Positions 1 to 9,509 of a stretch of 64,000 bases of DNA are shown in pieces; the first letter of the stretch is position 1; every line of letters starts with the position of its first letter. Source of the stretch: Microbispora siamensis (GTDB taxonomy: Bacteria > Actinomycetota > Actinomycetes > Streptosporangiales > Streptosporangiaceae); the NCBI RefSeq assembly GCF_016863095.1, contig NZ_BOOF01000018.1, forward strand, positions 124,001-188,000. The letters run 5' to 3'. The translations under genes and the position numbers were made by a program. Below the pieces are notes generated by a model that had not been told where the DNA came from, ran no database searches, and was given only the letters and a program-made list of their open reading frames with translations.

Positions 1-906
1 AACGGCGTGCCGCAGGGCACCGCCACCGTGCCCGGCATGTGGTCGGCCACGGGACCGTTCGAGATCGGCCGCTACAAGTGGGCCAACGTCTTCCAGTTCT
101 ACTTCCCCGGCTCGATCGACGAGGTCGCCGCCTGGCAGCGGGTCCTGACCCCGGAGGAGGTCGCGACGGAGGCGCGGTCGGAGTCCCCGGCGTCCGGGCG
201 CAACGATGTGGAGCTGGTGGCCGACTGGGACCCGGCGGGCGCCGCCGGGGCGCAGCTGCCCGACTCGCTGTCGGGCTACGGCCGGGCGCTGGCGCTGGCC
301 GGCGGGGCGTCGCTGGACGGCGAGGGCCTGGTGCTGGACGGCGTGGACGACGCGGCCACCACCGCGGGCCCGGTCGTGGACGACACCGGCTCGTTCACGG
401 TGACCGTGAAGGTCGAGCTCGACCGCGACAAGGTCCTCGCGAAGCCGATCGGGACCGTCGGCCAGGTGGCCGGGCAGCGTACGGCCGACGGCTCGTCGTG
501 GGGCCTGTGGTTTGAGCTGACCGGCAAGGAGACGCAGCTCGACGACGACGGGAACGAGATCAGCGTCCCGGTCGGCTTCTGGCGCTTCGGCCGGGTCAAC
601 AAGGACGGCACGAAGACTTGGGTGAGCTCCGACACCTCGGCCAGTCTGGACAGCCCGGTCCGCCTGACCGGCGTGTACGACGCCCTGGCGGCGAACGGGC
701 GGGTGGTGCGGCTCTACGTCGGCCACGAGCAGAACGACCTCGACATGGCCTACACCGCCGTGCCCGGGTCGGGCGACTTCGCGGCCGGCAAGGGCTTCAG
801 CGCGACGTCCTGGGGTCACTTCCTCCCCGCGAGGATCACCGATCTGCGGCTGTGGGCGGGCGCCATGGCCGATTCCGACCAGATGGACGCCGTCATCGGC
901 GACTGA
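1..906 (+). CDS. LamG-like jellyroll-fold protein, C-terminal part (5' end outside window)
   Basis: The frame is open from the first base and ends with TGA at 904-906, so only about the last 300 residues are present. The segment looks like one LamG/concanavalin-type beta-sandwich and the end of another: it has 'IDEVAAWQRVLTPEEV' and, near the end, 'ITDLRLWAGAMADSDQMDAVIG', the phrases that usually close each LamG domain in actinobacterial surface proteins. No catalytic motif is visible. Such proteins are normally secreted and often sit just upstream of an RHS gene, as here (97 nt gap containing a strong hairpin). The role is probably adhesion or carbohydrate binding, inferred only from the fold. 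Confidence 0.75.
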   Translation, partial: NGVPQGTATVPGMWSATGPFEIGRYKWANVFQFYFPGSIDEVAAWQRVLTPEEVATEARSESPASGRNDVELVADWDPAGAAGAQLPDSLSGYGRALALAGGASLDGEGLVLDGVDDAATTAGPVVDDTGSFTVTVKVELDRDKVLAKPIGTVGQVAGQRTADGSSWGLWFELTGKETQLDDDGNEISVPVGFWRFGRVNKDGTKTWVSSDTSASLDSPVRLTGVYDALAANGRVVRLYVGHEQNDLDMAYTAVPGSGDFAAGKGFSATSWGHFLPARITDLRLWAGAMADSDQMDAVIGD

Positions 907-911
907 CGGCG

Positions 912-941
912 GTGCGGGGACCGGCTCGCCGGTCCCCGCAC
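912..941 (+). terminator. Strong hairpin terminator after the LamG gene
   Basis: A 13-bp perfect stem (GTGCGGGGACCGG paired with CCGGTCCCCGCAC) closes a CTCG loop, starting 6 nt after the LamG stop codon. There is no T-run, as is usual for actinobacterial terminators. It separates the LamG gene from the RHS gene. Confidence 0.8.
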
Positions 942-1002
942 CTCCCGCATCTCCCCCGGTTGATCCGCGGGTTCTCTCTTGTCCTCTCGAGGAGGTTGGG
1001 TC

Positions 1003-4000
1003 ATGCGTCGGCCCGGAATTCGTGCTGCCCTGGTGGCCGCGTTGGCGGTGGTGGTCTCGTTACCCGTCGGGGTGACGGCGGCCTCGGCCGCCACTGTCTC
1101 TACAGCACAGGGCCCACCCGGCGCCCCTCCCGTGCAGAAACAACGGTCCAGCAAGGTCAGGGCCATGGACGCGAGTGGGGCGAAGGAGGCCAGGGAGCGG
1201 GTCGCGGCGTCCAGGGCGCGCAACGACGCCGCCGCCGACCGGGCCGCGAAGGAGCGCGAGGCCGCGCGGTGGCCGGAGGCCGGCGAGGCCGACGTGCCGA
1301 TCGGCGGCGACCGGAGCGTCAGCGTGGGCGGGCTCCCGGTGAGCCTGAAGGCCGCCGCCCCGGCACCCGGCACGTCCGCCTCCCCGCAGGCCCCGGACAC
1401 ACAAGCCCCGGACGCGCAAGCGTCGGACGCGCAAGCGTCGGACGCGCAAGCGTCGAATTCACGAACACCGGACACGCAGGCCGCCGGTTCGCGGACGGCC
1501 CGCGTGCGGGTGCTCGACCGCGCCGCCGCCGAGGCGGCCGGGGTGGACGGGGTGCTGCTGACCGCGTCGGCGCAGGCCCCGGGCACCGCGACGCTGAGCG
1601 TCGGCTACGCCGCCTTCGCCTCGGCGTACGGAGGCGGGTGGAGCGGCCGGCTGCGCCTCGTGCGGCTGCCCGCCTGCGCCGCGACCACCCCGGAGCGGGA
1701 GGAGTGCCGCACGCGGACCCCGCTGGACACCGACAACGAGGCCGTGGCCCAGACCCTCTCGGCGCAGGTCGCGTTCGACGCCGCCCCGGCCGTGCTGGCC
1801 GTGACCGCCGACACCCCCGGTGAGGGCGGCGAGGCGGCGGACGGCAGCGGCAACTACGCGGCCACCCCGCTCTCCTCGTCGTCTACCTGGGAGGCGGGCG
1901 GCAACTCCGGCTCCTTCACCTGGTCCTACCCGATCGCCCCGGTGGAGCCGGCGGCGGGGCCGGCGCCCGCGCTCGACCTGTCGTACGACTCGGGCAGCGT
2001 GGACGGGCGCACCTCCACCACCAACAACCAGGGCACCTCGATCGGCGAGGGCTTCGACACCGCCGCCACCTCCTACATCGACCGCCAGTTCGGCACCTGC
2101 CGCGAGGACGGCCACGACAAGCAGTACGACCTGTGCTGGAAGTACGACAACGCCTCGCTCGTCCTCAACGGCAAGGCCACCGAGCTCGTCAAGGACGACA
2201 CCAGCGGCAAGTGGCGGCTGAAGAACGACGACGCCTCCACCGTCGTCCACTCCACCGGCGCCGACAACGGCGACGACGACGGCGAGTACTGGACCGTCAT
2301 CACCGGCGACGGCACCAGGTACGTCTTCGGCCTGAACAAGCTGAGCGGCGCGGGCAGCCAGCGGACCAACTCGGTGTTCACGGTCCCGGTGTACGGCGAC
2401 GACTCCGGCGAGCCCGGCTACGACAAGGGCGACGCCTTCGCCGACCGCTCCGTCACCCAGGCGTGGCGGTGGAACCTCGACTACGCCGAGGACACCCACG
2501 GCAACGCCATGACGTACTGGTACACGGCGGAGACCAACTACTACCGGAAGAACAAGTCGGCGACCGCGACCACCTCCTACGTCCGCGGCGGCTACCTCGA
2601 CAAGATCCTCTACGGGCAGCGGTCCGACACGCTGTTCACCGTGGACGCGCCCTACCAGGTCGCCTTCTCCTACGCCGAGCGCTGCACGGCCTCCGACTGC
2701 GGCAGCCTCACCAAGGACACCGCGGAGAACTGGCCCGACGTCCCCTTCGACGCCATCTGCAAGAAGGACGCCGACAAGGACGACTGCCACGCCGAGAGCC
2801 CGGCCTTCTTCAGCCGCAAGCGGCTGGTGAAGATCGAGACGAGTGTCCTGTCCGGCACCGCGTACAAGCCGGTCGACTCGTGGGCGTTCACGCAGAAGTA
2901 CCTGGACGGCGGCGACATCGGCAGCTCCGCCGACCAGACGCTGTCGCTGATGTCGATCGTGCGGACGGGCTCGGCCGGCGACACGCCGCTGACGCTCGAC
3001 CCCGTCTCGTTCACCTACGCCATGCGGCCCAACCGCGTGGCCGGCGGCACCCAGCCGGGAGGCGGCAACATCCTGCCGCTGACCAGGCCGCGCGTCGAGA
3101 CGGTCACCTCGGAGACCGGCGCGATCACCACGGTCAGCTACAACGAGCCCGAGTGCGTGCGCGGCTCGAAGATGCCGAAGGCCGAGGACGACAACGCGCT
3201 GTCCTGCTATCCGCAGTTCTGGCACATCAACGGCGCCACCGACGCCTCCATCGACTGGTTCAACAAATACCGCGTGCTCGCGGTGAACATCGCCGACCCC
3301 GCCGGGCACAATCCGCTCGTCGAGTACGCCTACGAGTACGCCACGCCCGGCTGGCGCTACAACGACAGCCCGTTCACCCCGGCCGACGAGCGCACCTGGT
3401 CGCTGTGGCGCGGCTACCAGAAGGTCACGACGTACGTCGGCGACGCCGACGGCACCCGCACCACGTCGGTCGAGGTGTACCTGCAGGGCATGAACGGCGA
3501 CCGGCTGCTCAAGTCGGCCGACCCGAGGACCGTCGATCCCGACAGGCAGCGCGCCGCCACCGTGCCGGGCCTCGACGTCGCCGGTCTCGACGTGCCCGAC
3601 CTCACCGACTCCGAGCAGTACGCCGGTTTCACCCGCGAGGAGGTCACCTACGACGGGGCCGACCCGGTCGACGTGACGGTCAACGAGCCGTGGTCGGCGA
3701 AGACCGCCACCCAGCACAAGTCGTACGCCGACACCGAGGCCTACTACGTGCGCATGGGCAAGACCTCGGAGCACACCTATCTGACCGTCCCCAAGACCTG
3801 GCGCACCGTCACCACCTCCACGACGTACGACTCGTACGGCATGGCGGTCAGGCAGGACAGCACGGGCGACACCGCCAAGAGCGGCGACGAGACCTGCACC
3901 CGCACCTGGTATGCCCGTGACGACGCCAAGGGCCTGAACTCGCTCGTCTCCCGCACCCGCGTGGTCGGCCGCGCCTGCTCGGTGAAGGAGGCCGACCTGT

Positions 4001-7000
4001 CGCTGCCCGCGAACTCCGACACCTCGGGCGACGTGCTGTCCGACACGGCCACCGTGTACGACAACACCGCCGCGACCGGCTGGTCGGCGAGCCAGAAGCC
4101 GGTGAAGGGCGACGCCACCTGGACGGGACGGGCCACCGGCTACCCCTCGGCCGTCACCGGCGACGACCGCCCGCCGACCGGCTGGCAGCGCACCGAGTCG
4201 ACCACCTACGACACGCTGGGCAGGCCGCTGACCGTGACCGACGCGGGCGGCAACCCCGCCACCACGGCCTACACGCCGACCGGCGCCGGGGTGCTCACCA
4301 AGAAGGTGGAGACCAACGCCAAGCAGCAGAAGGTGACGACGTTCCTCGACGGGACGCGCGGCCTTCCGGTGCGCACCTACGACCCCAACAACGGAAAGAC
4401 CGAGCAGACCTACGACGCGCTCGGCAGGCTGACCGGCGTGTGGCTGCCGGACCGGAGCAAGGACGGCGGGCAGACCCCCACCTACGCCTACTCCTACGTG
4501 TACGAGCGGGGCAAGGCGCCCGCCATCGGCACCTCGACCGTCAAGTCGTCCACCACGGCCAGCTGGTCGTACGAGATCTTCGACTCGCTGCTGCGGCCGA
4601 TGCAGACGCAGAAGCCCACCCCGAACGGCGGGCGGCTCCTGACCGACACCCGCTACGACTCGCGCGGCCTGGCCTACGAGACCTACGCCGATATCTTCGA
4701 CTCCAAGCAGACGCCGAACGCCACCTACACCCGGGAGGAGTACGGCGAGGCGCCCAAGCAGACGAACATCGTCTTCGACGGTGCCGGACGGCAGATCCGC
4801 AGCACGTTCCTGTCGTACGGCGTGGAGAAGTGGACGACCACCACGACCTACACCGGTGACTCCACCGCCGTCAGCGCGCTGACCGGCGGCACGGCCGTCC
4901 GGACCATCACCGACGCGCTCGACCGCACCGTCGAGCGGCGCGAGTACAACTCGCCCTCCCCCGCCGACACCCAGTACGGCGCGCTGTCCTCCAGCGGGTA
5001 CACCTCCACGTCCTTCGCCTACCGGCCCGACGGCAAGGAGCTCACCGTCACCGGTCCCGACGGCGCGAAGTGGTCCTACACCTACGACCTGTTCGCGCGG
5101 CAGACCGGCATCAGCGACCCGGACAAGGGCGCGAGCACCGTCCGCTACACCGCGCTCGACCAGACCGACACGGTCACCGGCGCGAACGGCACGGTCCTGC
5201 TGTACGGCTACGACGAGCTCGGCCGAAAGACCGGGCTGTGGTCGGGGTCGCGGACCGACGCGAACAAGCTGGCCGCCTGGACCTACGACACCGTGGCCAA
5301 GGGCCGGCTCTCCTCGTCCACCAGCTACGACGGCGGCGTCTCCGGCAAGGCGTACACGAAGAAGGTCCTCGCGTACGACGGCCAGTACCGCGCCACCAGC
5401 ACCGAGATCGACATCGACCCGAACGACCCGATGGTCCTTTCCGGGGCGGCGAAGACCAGCTACATCTACGGCAGCGACTACAACCTCGACGGCACGCTGA
5501 AGAGCTCCACCGAGCCTGCGGCCGGCGGCCTGGCCGAGGAGAAGATCAGTCTGACCTACACGCCGACCGGGCAGGTGGCCGGGGTGACCGGCACCACCGA
5601 CTACCTGCAGAAGGCCGACTACAACGCGCTCGGCCAGCCCCTGCAGTTCACCCTCGGCCTGTCGGGGGCCACGGAGGCCAAGAAGACCTTCCTCAACAAC
5701 AGCTACGAGGAGGGGACCGACCGGCTGAAGCGGTCCTTCGTCACCACCCAGTCCACGCCGGTCAAGCCGCAGGACCTGACCTACCGCTACGACGACGCGG
5801 GCAACGTCACCGAGATCGCCGACACCCCCACCCAGGACGGCGCGGGACAGAGCGACATCCAGTGCTTCGCCTACGACGGGCAGCGGCGGCTGACCGAGGC
5901 GTGGACGCCGGCGACCGACGACTGCACCGGCAAGACGCTGGGCGGCGCGGCGCCGTACCGGACGGCCTACACCTACAACACCTCGGGGCTGCGGGCGACG
6001 GAGACGAAGTACACCGGCTCCACCGCCACCACCTCGGCGTACTGCTACGGCGACACCGCAAAGCGGCACGCCCTGACCGCGGTCGTCACGGGTTCCTGCA
6101 CGGGCGCGACCGCCACCTACTCCTACGACAAGTCCGGCAACACGACCGGGCGCAACGGCCAGGTGCTGACCTGGGACGCGCAGGGCCGCATCGCGACCCT
6201 CACCCAGGGCGCGCAGAAGACCGCCTACCTGTACGACGCCGACGGTGCGCTGCTGATCCGCCGGGCGGTCGGCGACGGGGAGAGCGTGCTCTACCTCGGC
6301 GCCACCGAGATCCACTCGAAGAAGACCGGGAGCACCGTCACGACCTGGGCCAGCCGCTTCTACGCCGCGGACACGCAGGTGATCGCGGTGCGCACGACGC
6401 AGGCCGGGAAGAACGCGGTCTCCTTCCTCGCAGGCGACCAGCACGGCACCTCCTCGCTGTCGGTCGACGCGGCCGGTCAGGCGATCAGCAAGCGCTTCAC
6501 GACCCCGTTCGGCGCGCCGCGCGGGGACACGGTCGGCGGCGCCTGGCCCGACGACAAGGGGTTCCTCGGCAAGCCCGCCGACGCCGCGACAGGGCTCACC
6601 TACGTCGGAGCCCGCATGTACGACCCGGTCGCCGGCAGGTTCCTGAGCGTGGACCCGGTGCTGTCCACCGACCAGGCCCAGTCGCTCAACGGGTACTCCT
6701 ACGGCAACAACAACCCCGTCACGTTCAGCGACCCGACGGGCGAGGAGATCGGCTCGCGGCCCAACTCCTGCCAGTACGACCTGAAGTACTGCTCGAAGGA
6801 GGAGCAGGGGAAGGTCGGGTACGACCCCAAGACGGGCAAGGTCGACCCCGCCAAGGGCGCCGAGAATCGGAGGAAGAAGAAGAGCTCCCCGACGCCGAGG
6901 CCGTCCCCCGGCCCGTCGCCCAAGCCTCCGGCGGGCGGCTGCTACTGCAAGCCGGTCCACCGCGACAACGGCGTCAACCTGTTCAAGGCGCTGCTCATCC

Positions 7001-7479
7001 ACCCCTTCCACTGGAACAACAATTTCAACGGAGCGAACGCGCTGGCGCTGACGTACGAGATCTTCGCCAGCGAGGGGTGTGAAAAGCGGGCCCTGCAGTA
7101 CGTCTGCTACGGCGGCTCTCCGGGCGGCGACCAGCCGATGACGGTCGGCGACGTCCACTTCTACCCGCACTCCAAGAAGGAGTTCGAGAGCCGGCTGCGG
7201 GACGAGAAGCAGACCAGGGACGACATCGCGCGGGTCGCCGGGCGGGAGACGGCGGACAAGTACGGCCCCAATCTCGAAAAGCACGAGGCCGTGCACTCCG
7301 AGCAGTGGGCGCGCTTCAGGGACGCCACCCAGTTCATCGCGGCCTACGCCGGTGCCACCATGTACTCGCAGCGGACCACCGGCAGCAAGGTGGCCGCCAA
7401 CGAGTTCGAGGTCGGGGCCAACCTCTGGTGGGGCGGCTACGTCGAATGGCAACCCCTCCACTGGGGCCCGGTGAACTAG
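1003..7479 (+). CDS. Secreted RHS/YD-repeat protein with C-terminal HExxH domain (candidate polymorphic toxin)
   Basis: The ATG at 1003 is chosen over an in-frame TTG at 979 because GAGGAGG (989-995) sits 7 nt before it and a clean signal peptide follows (residues 1-30, ending ASAA). A low-complexity pentapeptide stretch (about residues 129-158) and an SpvB-like region precede many YD repeats (for example 'YDALGRLTGV', 'YDSRGLAYE', 'YDDAGNVTEI'). The RHS core ends with the signature 'GARMYDPVAGRFLSVDPV...YSYGNNNP' and DPTG near residue 1910. The 248-residue tip after DPTG has a Lys-rich, Pro-rich linker, several Cys, and 'KHEAVHSEQW' near residue 2094. This HExxH is followed about 40 residues later by 'NEFEVGANLWW', which could supply a third metal ligand. 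Known RHS proteins encapsulate or display such variable tips. Toxin activity is inferred. The next gene may be its immunity factor. Confidence 0.85.
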   Translation: MRRPGIRAALVAALAVVVSLPVGVTAASAATVSTAQGPPGAPPVQKQRSSKVRAMDASGAKEARERVAASRARNDAAADRAAKEREAARWPEAGEADVPIGGDRSVSVGGLPVSLKAAAPAPGTSASPQAPDTQAPDAQASDAQASDAQASNSRTPDTQAAGSRTARVRVLDRAAAEAAGVDGVLLTASAQAPGTATLSVGYAAFASAYGGGWSGRLRLVRLPACAATTPEREECRTRTPLDTDNEAVAQTLSAQVAFDAAPAVLAVTADTPGEGGEAADGSGNYAATPLSSSSTWEAGGNSGSFTWSYPIAPVEPAAGPAPALDLSYDSGSVDGRTSTTNNQGTSIGEGFDTAATSYIDRQFGTCREDGHDKQYDLCWKYDNASLVLNGKATELVKDDTSGKWRLKNDDASTVVHSTGADNGDDDGEYWTVITGDGTRYVFGLNKLSGAGSQRTNSVFTVPVYGDDSGEPGYDKGDAFADRSVTQAWRWNLDYAEDTHGNAMTYWYTAETNYYRKNKSATATTSYVRGGYLDKILYGQRSDTLFTVDAPYQVAFSYAERCTASDCGSLTKDTAENWPDVPFDAICKKDADKDDCHAESPAFFSRKRLVKIETSVLSGTAYKPVDSWAFTQKYLDGGDIGSSADQTLSLMSIVRTGSAGDTPLTLDPVSFTYAMRPNRVAGGTQPGGGNILPLTRPRVETVTSETGAITTVSYNEPECVRGSKMPKAEDDNALSCYPQFWHINGATDASIDWFNKYRVLAVNIADPAGHNPLVEYAYEYATPGWRYNDSPFTPADERTWSLWRGYQKVTTYVGDADGTRTTSVEVYLQGMNGDRLLKSADPRTVDPDRQRAATVPGLDVAGLDVPDLTDSEQYAGFTREEVTYDGADPVDVTVNEPWSAKTATQHKSYADTEAYYVRMGKTSEHTYLTVPKTWRTVTTSTTYDSYGMAVRQDSTGDTAKSGDETCTRTWYARDDAKGLNSLVSRTRVVGRACSVKEADLSLPANSDTSGDVLSDTATVYDNTAATGWSASQKPVKGDATWTGRATGYPSAVTGDDRPPTGWQRTESTTYDTLGRPLTVTDAGGNPATTAYTPTGAGVLTKKVETNAKQQKVTTFLDGTRGLPVRTYDPNNGKTEQTYDALGRLTGVWLPDRSKDGGQTPTYAYSYVYERGKAPAIGTSTVKSSTTASWSYEIFDSLLRPMQTQKPTPNGGRLLTDTRYDSRGLAYETYADIFDSKQTPNATYTREEYGEAPKQTNIVFDGAGRQIRSTFLSYGVEKWTTTTTYTGDSTAVSALTGGTAVRTITDALDRTVERREYNSPSPADTQYGALSSSGYTSTSFAYRPDGKELTVTGPDGAKWSYTYDLFARQTGISDPDKGASTVRYTALDQTDTVTGANGTVLLYGYDELGRKTGLWSGSRTDANKLAAWTYDTVAKGRLSSSTSYDGGVSGKAYTKKVLAYDGQYRATSTEIDIDPNDPMVLSGAAKTSYIYGSDYNLDGTLKSSTEPAAGGLAEEKISLTYTPTGQVAGVTGTTDYLQKADYNALGQPLQFTLGLSGATEAKKTFLNNSYEEGTDRLKRSFVTTQSTPVKPQDLTYRYDDAGNVTEIADTPTQDGAGQSDIQCFAYDGQRRLTEAWTPATDDCTGKTLGGAAPYRTAYTYNTSGLRATETKYTGSTATTSAYCYGDTAKRHALTAVVTGSCTGATATYSYDKSGNTTGRNGQVLTWDAQGRIATLTQGAQKTAYLYDADGALLIRRAVGDGESVLYLGATEIHSKKTGSTVTTWASRFYAADTQVIAVRTTQAGKNAVSFLAGDQHGTSSLSVDAAGQAISKRFTTPFGAPRGDTVGGAWPDDKGFLGKPADAATGLTYVGARMYDPVAGRFLSVDPVLSTDQAQSLNGYSYGNNNPVTFSDPTGEEIGSRPNSCQYDLKYCSKEEQGKVGYDPKTGKVDPAKGAENRRKKKSSPTPRPSPGPSPKPPAGGCYCKPVHRDNGVNLFKALLIHPFHWNNNFNGANALALTYEIFASEGCEKRALQYVCYGGSPGGDQPMTVGDVHFYPHSKKEFESRLRDEKQTRDDIARVAGRETADKYGPNLEKHEAVHSEQWARFRDATQFIAAYAGATMYSQRTTGSKVAANEFEVGANLWWGGYVEWQPLHWGPVN
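1387..1476 (+). repeat. Six 15-bp tandem repeats inside the RHS gene
   Basis: Six in-frame 15-bp units encode variants of Gln-Ala-(Pro/Ser)-Asp-Ala. Three (1411-1425, 1426-1440, 1441-1455) are identical; the outer ones are degenerate. They form a flexible linker after the signal-peptide region and could vary in copy number by slippage without breaking the frame. Confidence 0.85.
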
Positions 7480-7501
7480 AAATCAGATAGAGAGGACCAC
7501 G

Positions 7502-8026
7502 ATGATGCGCGGAAGAAGGCCGGGGCTCGGGCATGCGGCGGTCGCGCTGACCGCCCTGGCCTTCTTCGCCGCGGCGTGCGACGGCACGCCCGCGCCCAAG
7601 GGCCTCCTCGGTGTCGAACGCGCCGAGGACGGCGGCGTCAGGTTGCTGCTCGCCGACTGCCCCGGCTACGCCGCCCGGGACTTCTCGGTCCTGGAGGACA
7701 CCGAGGGCGGCGACACGGTCACCTGGAGCGTGCACAACGGCGGCACCGGCGCGGCGGTGCGGGACGTCCGGGCGTTCCGGGCGCCGCCCGAGGGCTGGCG
7801 GTCCACCGACGACAGCCTCACCGCGCTGCGGGAGGGCGTGCCCTATGTCGCGACCGTCAACGGCTTCGTGGACGGCCGGAACCTGCGGGGCAGGGTGCCG
7901 TTCACGGCGGCGGACCTGGCGGGCCTCGGCGGCGGGCAGGTGCTGGCCTGGGCGGGAGGCGACGAGACCGTGAAGACGGACCGGAACGCCTTCCTGCACG
8001 CCGACCCGGACCGCTGCCGTCCGTGA
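7502..8026 (+). CDS. Small lipoprotein, candidate immunity partner of the RHS protein
   Basis: A 174-residue protein starts 22 nt after the RHS stop, with AGAGGA shortly upstream of tandem ATGs (7502, 7505). Residues 1-25 form a lipoprotein signal with lipobox 'FAAAC', so the mature protein should be anchored outside the membrane. The remainder has conserved-looking beta-rich phrases ('VTWSVHNGGTGAAVRDVRAFRAPPEGW') but no family I recognise. Its position directly behind the variable RHS tip is where immunity genes lie in polymorphic toxin loci, and an extracytoplasmic location would suit protection against a secreted metallopeptidase-like domain. It could instead be an accessory factor for RHS folding or export. 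Confidence 0.7.
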   Translation: MMRGRRPGLGHAAVALTALAFFAAACDGTPAPKGLLGVERAEDGGVRLLLADCPGYAARDFSVLEDTEGGDTVTWSVHNGGTGAAVRDVRAFRAPPEGWRSTDDSLTALREGVPYVATVNGFVDGRNLRGRVPFTAADLAGLGGGQVLAWAGGDETVKTDRNAFLHADPDRCRP

Positions 8027-8029
8027 CCT

Positions 8030-8056
8030 GCGCCCGCCCCCGGCGGGACCGGGCGC
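8030..8056. terminator. Possible bidirectional terminator between convergent genes
   Basis: GCGCCCG (8030-8036) pairs with CGGGCGC (8050-8056) around a GC-rich 13-nt loop. It lies just after the lipoprotein stop (8026) and before the end of the convergent vWA pseudogene (8075). The stem is only 7 bp in a GC-rich context, so confidence is limited. Confidence 0.4.
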
Positions 8057-8074
8057 GGGCGCGGGAGGCTCCCG

Positions 8075-9194
8075 TCACCTCATGCGGAAGACCGGGCCGC
8101 GCGGGGCGAACGGCAGGAAGGCGCCTTCGGGGATCAGGAACGCGTGCTCGCGGCGGATCCGCACCACGTCGCACTGCCCGTCGGTGATGACCAGGATCGG
8201 CCCGTCCCGTGGGAAGTCCTCGGCCCGCTCCAGCAGGTCCACGCCCGGCTGGAGGATCGTCCCGCCGTGTCCCCGCACGCGGACCCTGCTCGCGACGTCC
8301 TCCACCGGCAGGTATCCCGCGTCTTAGGCGACGGCGTCGCAGAACACGACCCGGGCGCGCGGCACGTCGCGCGCGGTCGCGTACGACGCGATGGCGCCGA
8401 GCGCCTTGCCCAGGAGCCGGGTGTTCATGGATCCCGACGTGTCGAGCACGACCCCGAACGTGGCCCGGCGCACCATCTCCTCCGGCCGCAGCCACCCCGG
8501 ACGGGGGATGTCCGGCGTCGCGGACTGGCGGCGGGAGGCCCGGGCGTAGGACCTGCGCCGTTCGACGGCTGGGACGTGCTCCTCGAACCAGCGCGCGAGC
8601 GCGGCGTCCCAGGGCAGCGGCGGGTGGTCCAGGGCCCGGATCTCCTGCTCGAGGCCGGCCGGCAGGGTGCCCCTGCCCCCACTGTGGTGGTAGGCGAGGC
8701 CGGTGACGAGGGCGTTGCGGTAGTACTCGTCCAGGTCCACGTAGCGTCCGGGCGCGCCGGAATGCGGCAGCGGCTGCCCGAGCACGTCGCCCCGACCGCG
8801 CCCGCGCAGCGTCGCGAGCTTGCGCAGAGATGGTGTCCCAGCCCCGGGCGAGATCGGCGTCCGCCACGACCGTCATGCCCGCCGCCAGCGCCCCCAGCAG
8901 CGGATAGGACGACACGAACCAGCCGAGCGCGTGGTCCCACGGCTTCTTCACCGCGCTCCGGACGGAGTCGCGCGCGCCTCCGGCCACCTCGATCGCCGTC
9001 GCCGCCGCGGCGGCGACCCCGAGCGCGAACGCCTCCTCGTAGTCGTGGGCCTTGGCCGTCTCGACCGTGCCTGCGAAGAAGTCCGGGAAGGCCGGCACGT
9101 CGAACTCGGCGGGCACCCCGGACGTGCGCCACAGACCGGCCAGCGTCCGTTCGTCCTCCGGCGGGAAGACCTGCGGCCGTGGCTCCGGCGCCAT
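8075..9194 (-). pseudogene. vWA-like domain protein broken by a frameshift and a nonsense codon
   Basis: Three segments join into one protein of the family with a C-terminal VWA-like domain that usually pairs with a MoxR ATPase. The N-terminal part ('MAPEPRPQVFPPEDERTLAG') reads from 9194 to about 8830. The frame then shifts to 'LRKLATLRGRGRGDVLGQPL' and continues through 'TFGVVLDTSGSM', the DxSxS metal site of a vWA fold. At 8324-8326 an in-frame TAA interrupts 'FCDAVA*DAGYLPVEDVASRV', where the family would be expected to have a residue such as Tyr (TAC). The same frame then runs to the natural end at 8075. The full product would be about 370 residues. It lies 27 nt after moxR, so the two were probably co-transcribed. 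Two lesions here plus one in moxR argue for loss of the module, unless the assembly is wrong. Confidence 0.75.
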
Positions 9195-9228
9195 GCCGAT
9201 CTTGTCGGCTCCCCCGCCGCCTCAGGTC

Positions 9229-9257
9229 CGGGCCGCGGCCAGGCGCGGCAGGTCGCG
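9229..9257 (+). repeat. 29-bp direct repeat, copy 1, at the end of moxR
   Basis: This segment matches 9481-9509 in 28 of 29 positions. The copies are 252 bp apart, an exact multiple of three, and in the restored frame both encode Arg-Asp-Leu-Pro-Arg-Leu-Ala-Ala-Ala-Arg. Confidence 0.85.
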
Positions 9258-9480
9258 GCCGACCTCGACCAGGAACCACGACGGCAGCACCGGCGCGCCG
9301 TCGTCGCCCGCCGCGATGACGAGCTGCGCGCATTCGAGCGAGATCCCCGCCAGCTCGACGAGCAGGTTCTTGGCCCGGAAGGCGAGCTGCCGGCCGGCGG
9401 GCGAGGCGTGCTCCTTCGACTGCGGCAGCTCCTTGACCAGCCGGGCCCGGAAGGTCTCGGACAGGAAGTACAGCAGGTCG

Positions 9481-9509
9481 CGGGCCGCGGCAAGGCGCGG
9501 CAGGTCGCG
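9481..9509 (+). repeat. 29-bp direct repeat, copy 2, next to the moxR frameshift
   Basis: This is the second copy of the repeat at 9229-9257, with one mismatch. It abuts the C5 run (9511-9515) where the moxR frame is lost, so copying or misassembly may have caused the lesion. Confidence 0.85.

Noticed and set aside
1387-1476. Possible CRISPR-like or regulatory repeat
   Set aside because: The units are contiguous, in frame and encode a pentapeptide linker. There are no spacers.
1459-7461. A 2000-codon open frame opposite the RHS gene
   Set aside because: It is a GC-skew shadow: Arg/Gly/Val-rich translation without domains, fully antisense to a convincing RHS protein.
7902-9194. A 430-codon single frame across the vWA locus
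   Set aside because: Only its first 125 codons match the protein family. The rest is out-of-frame, Arg/Pro-rich sequence after the frameshift near 8830.
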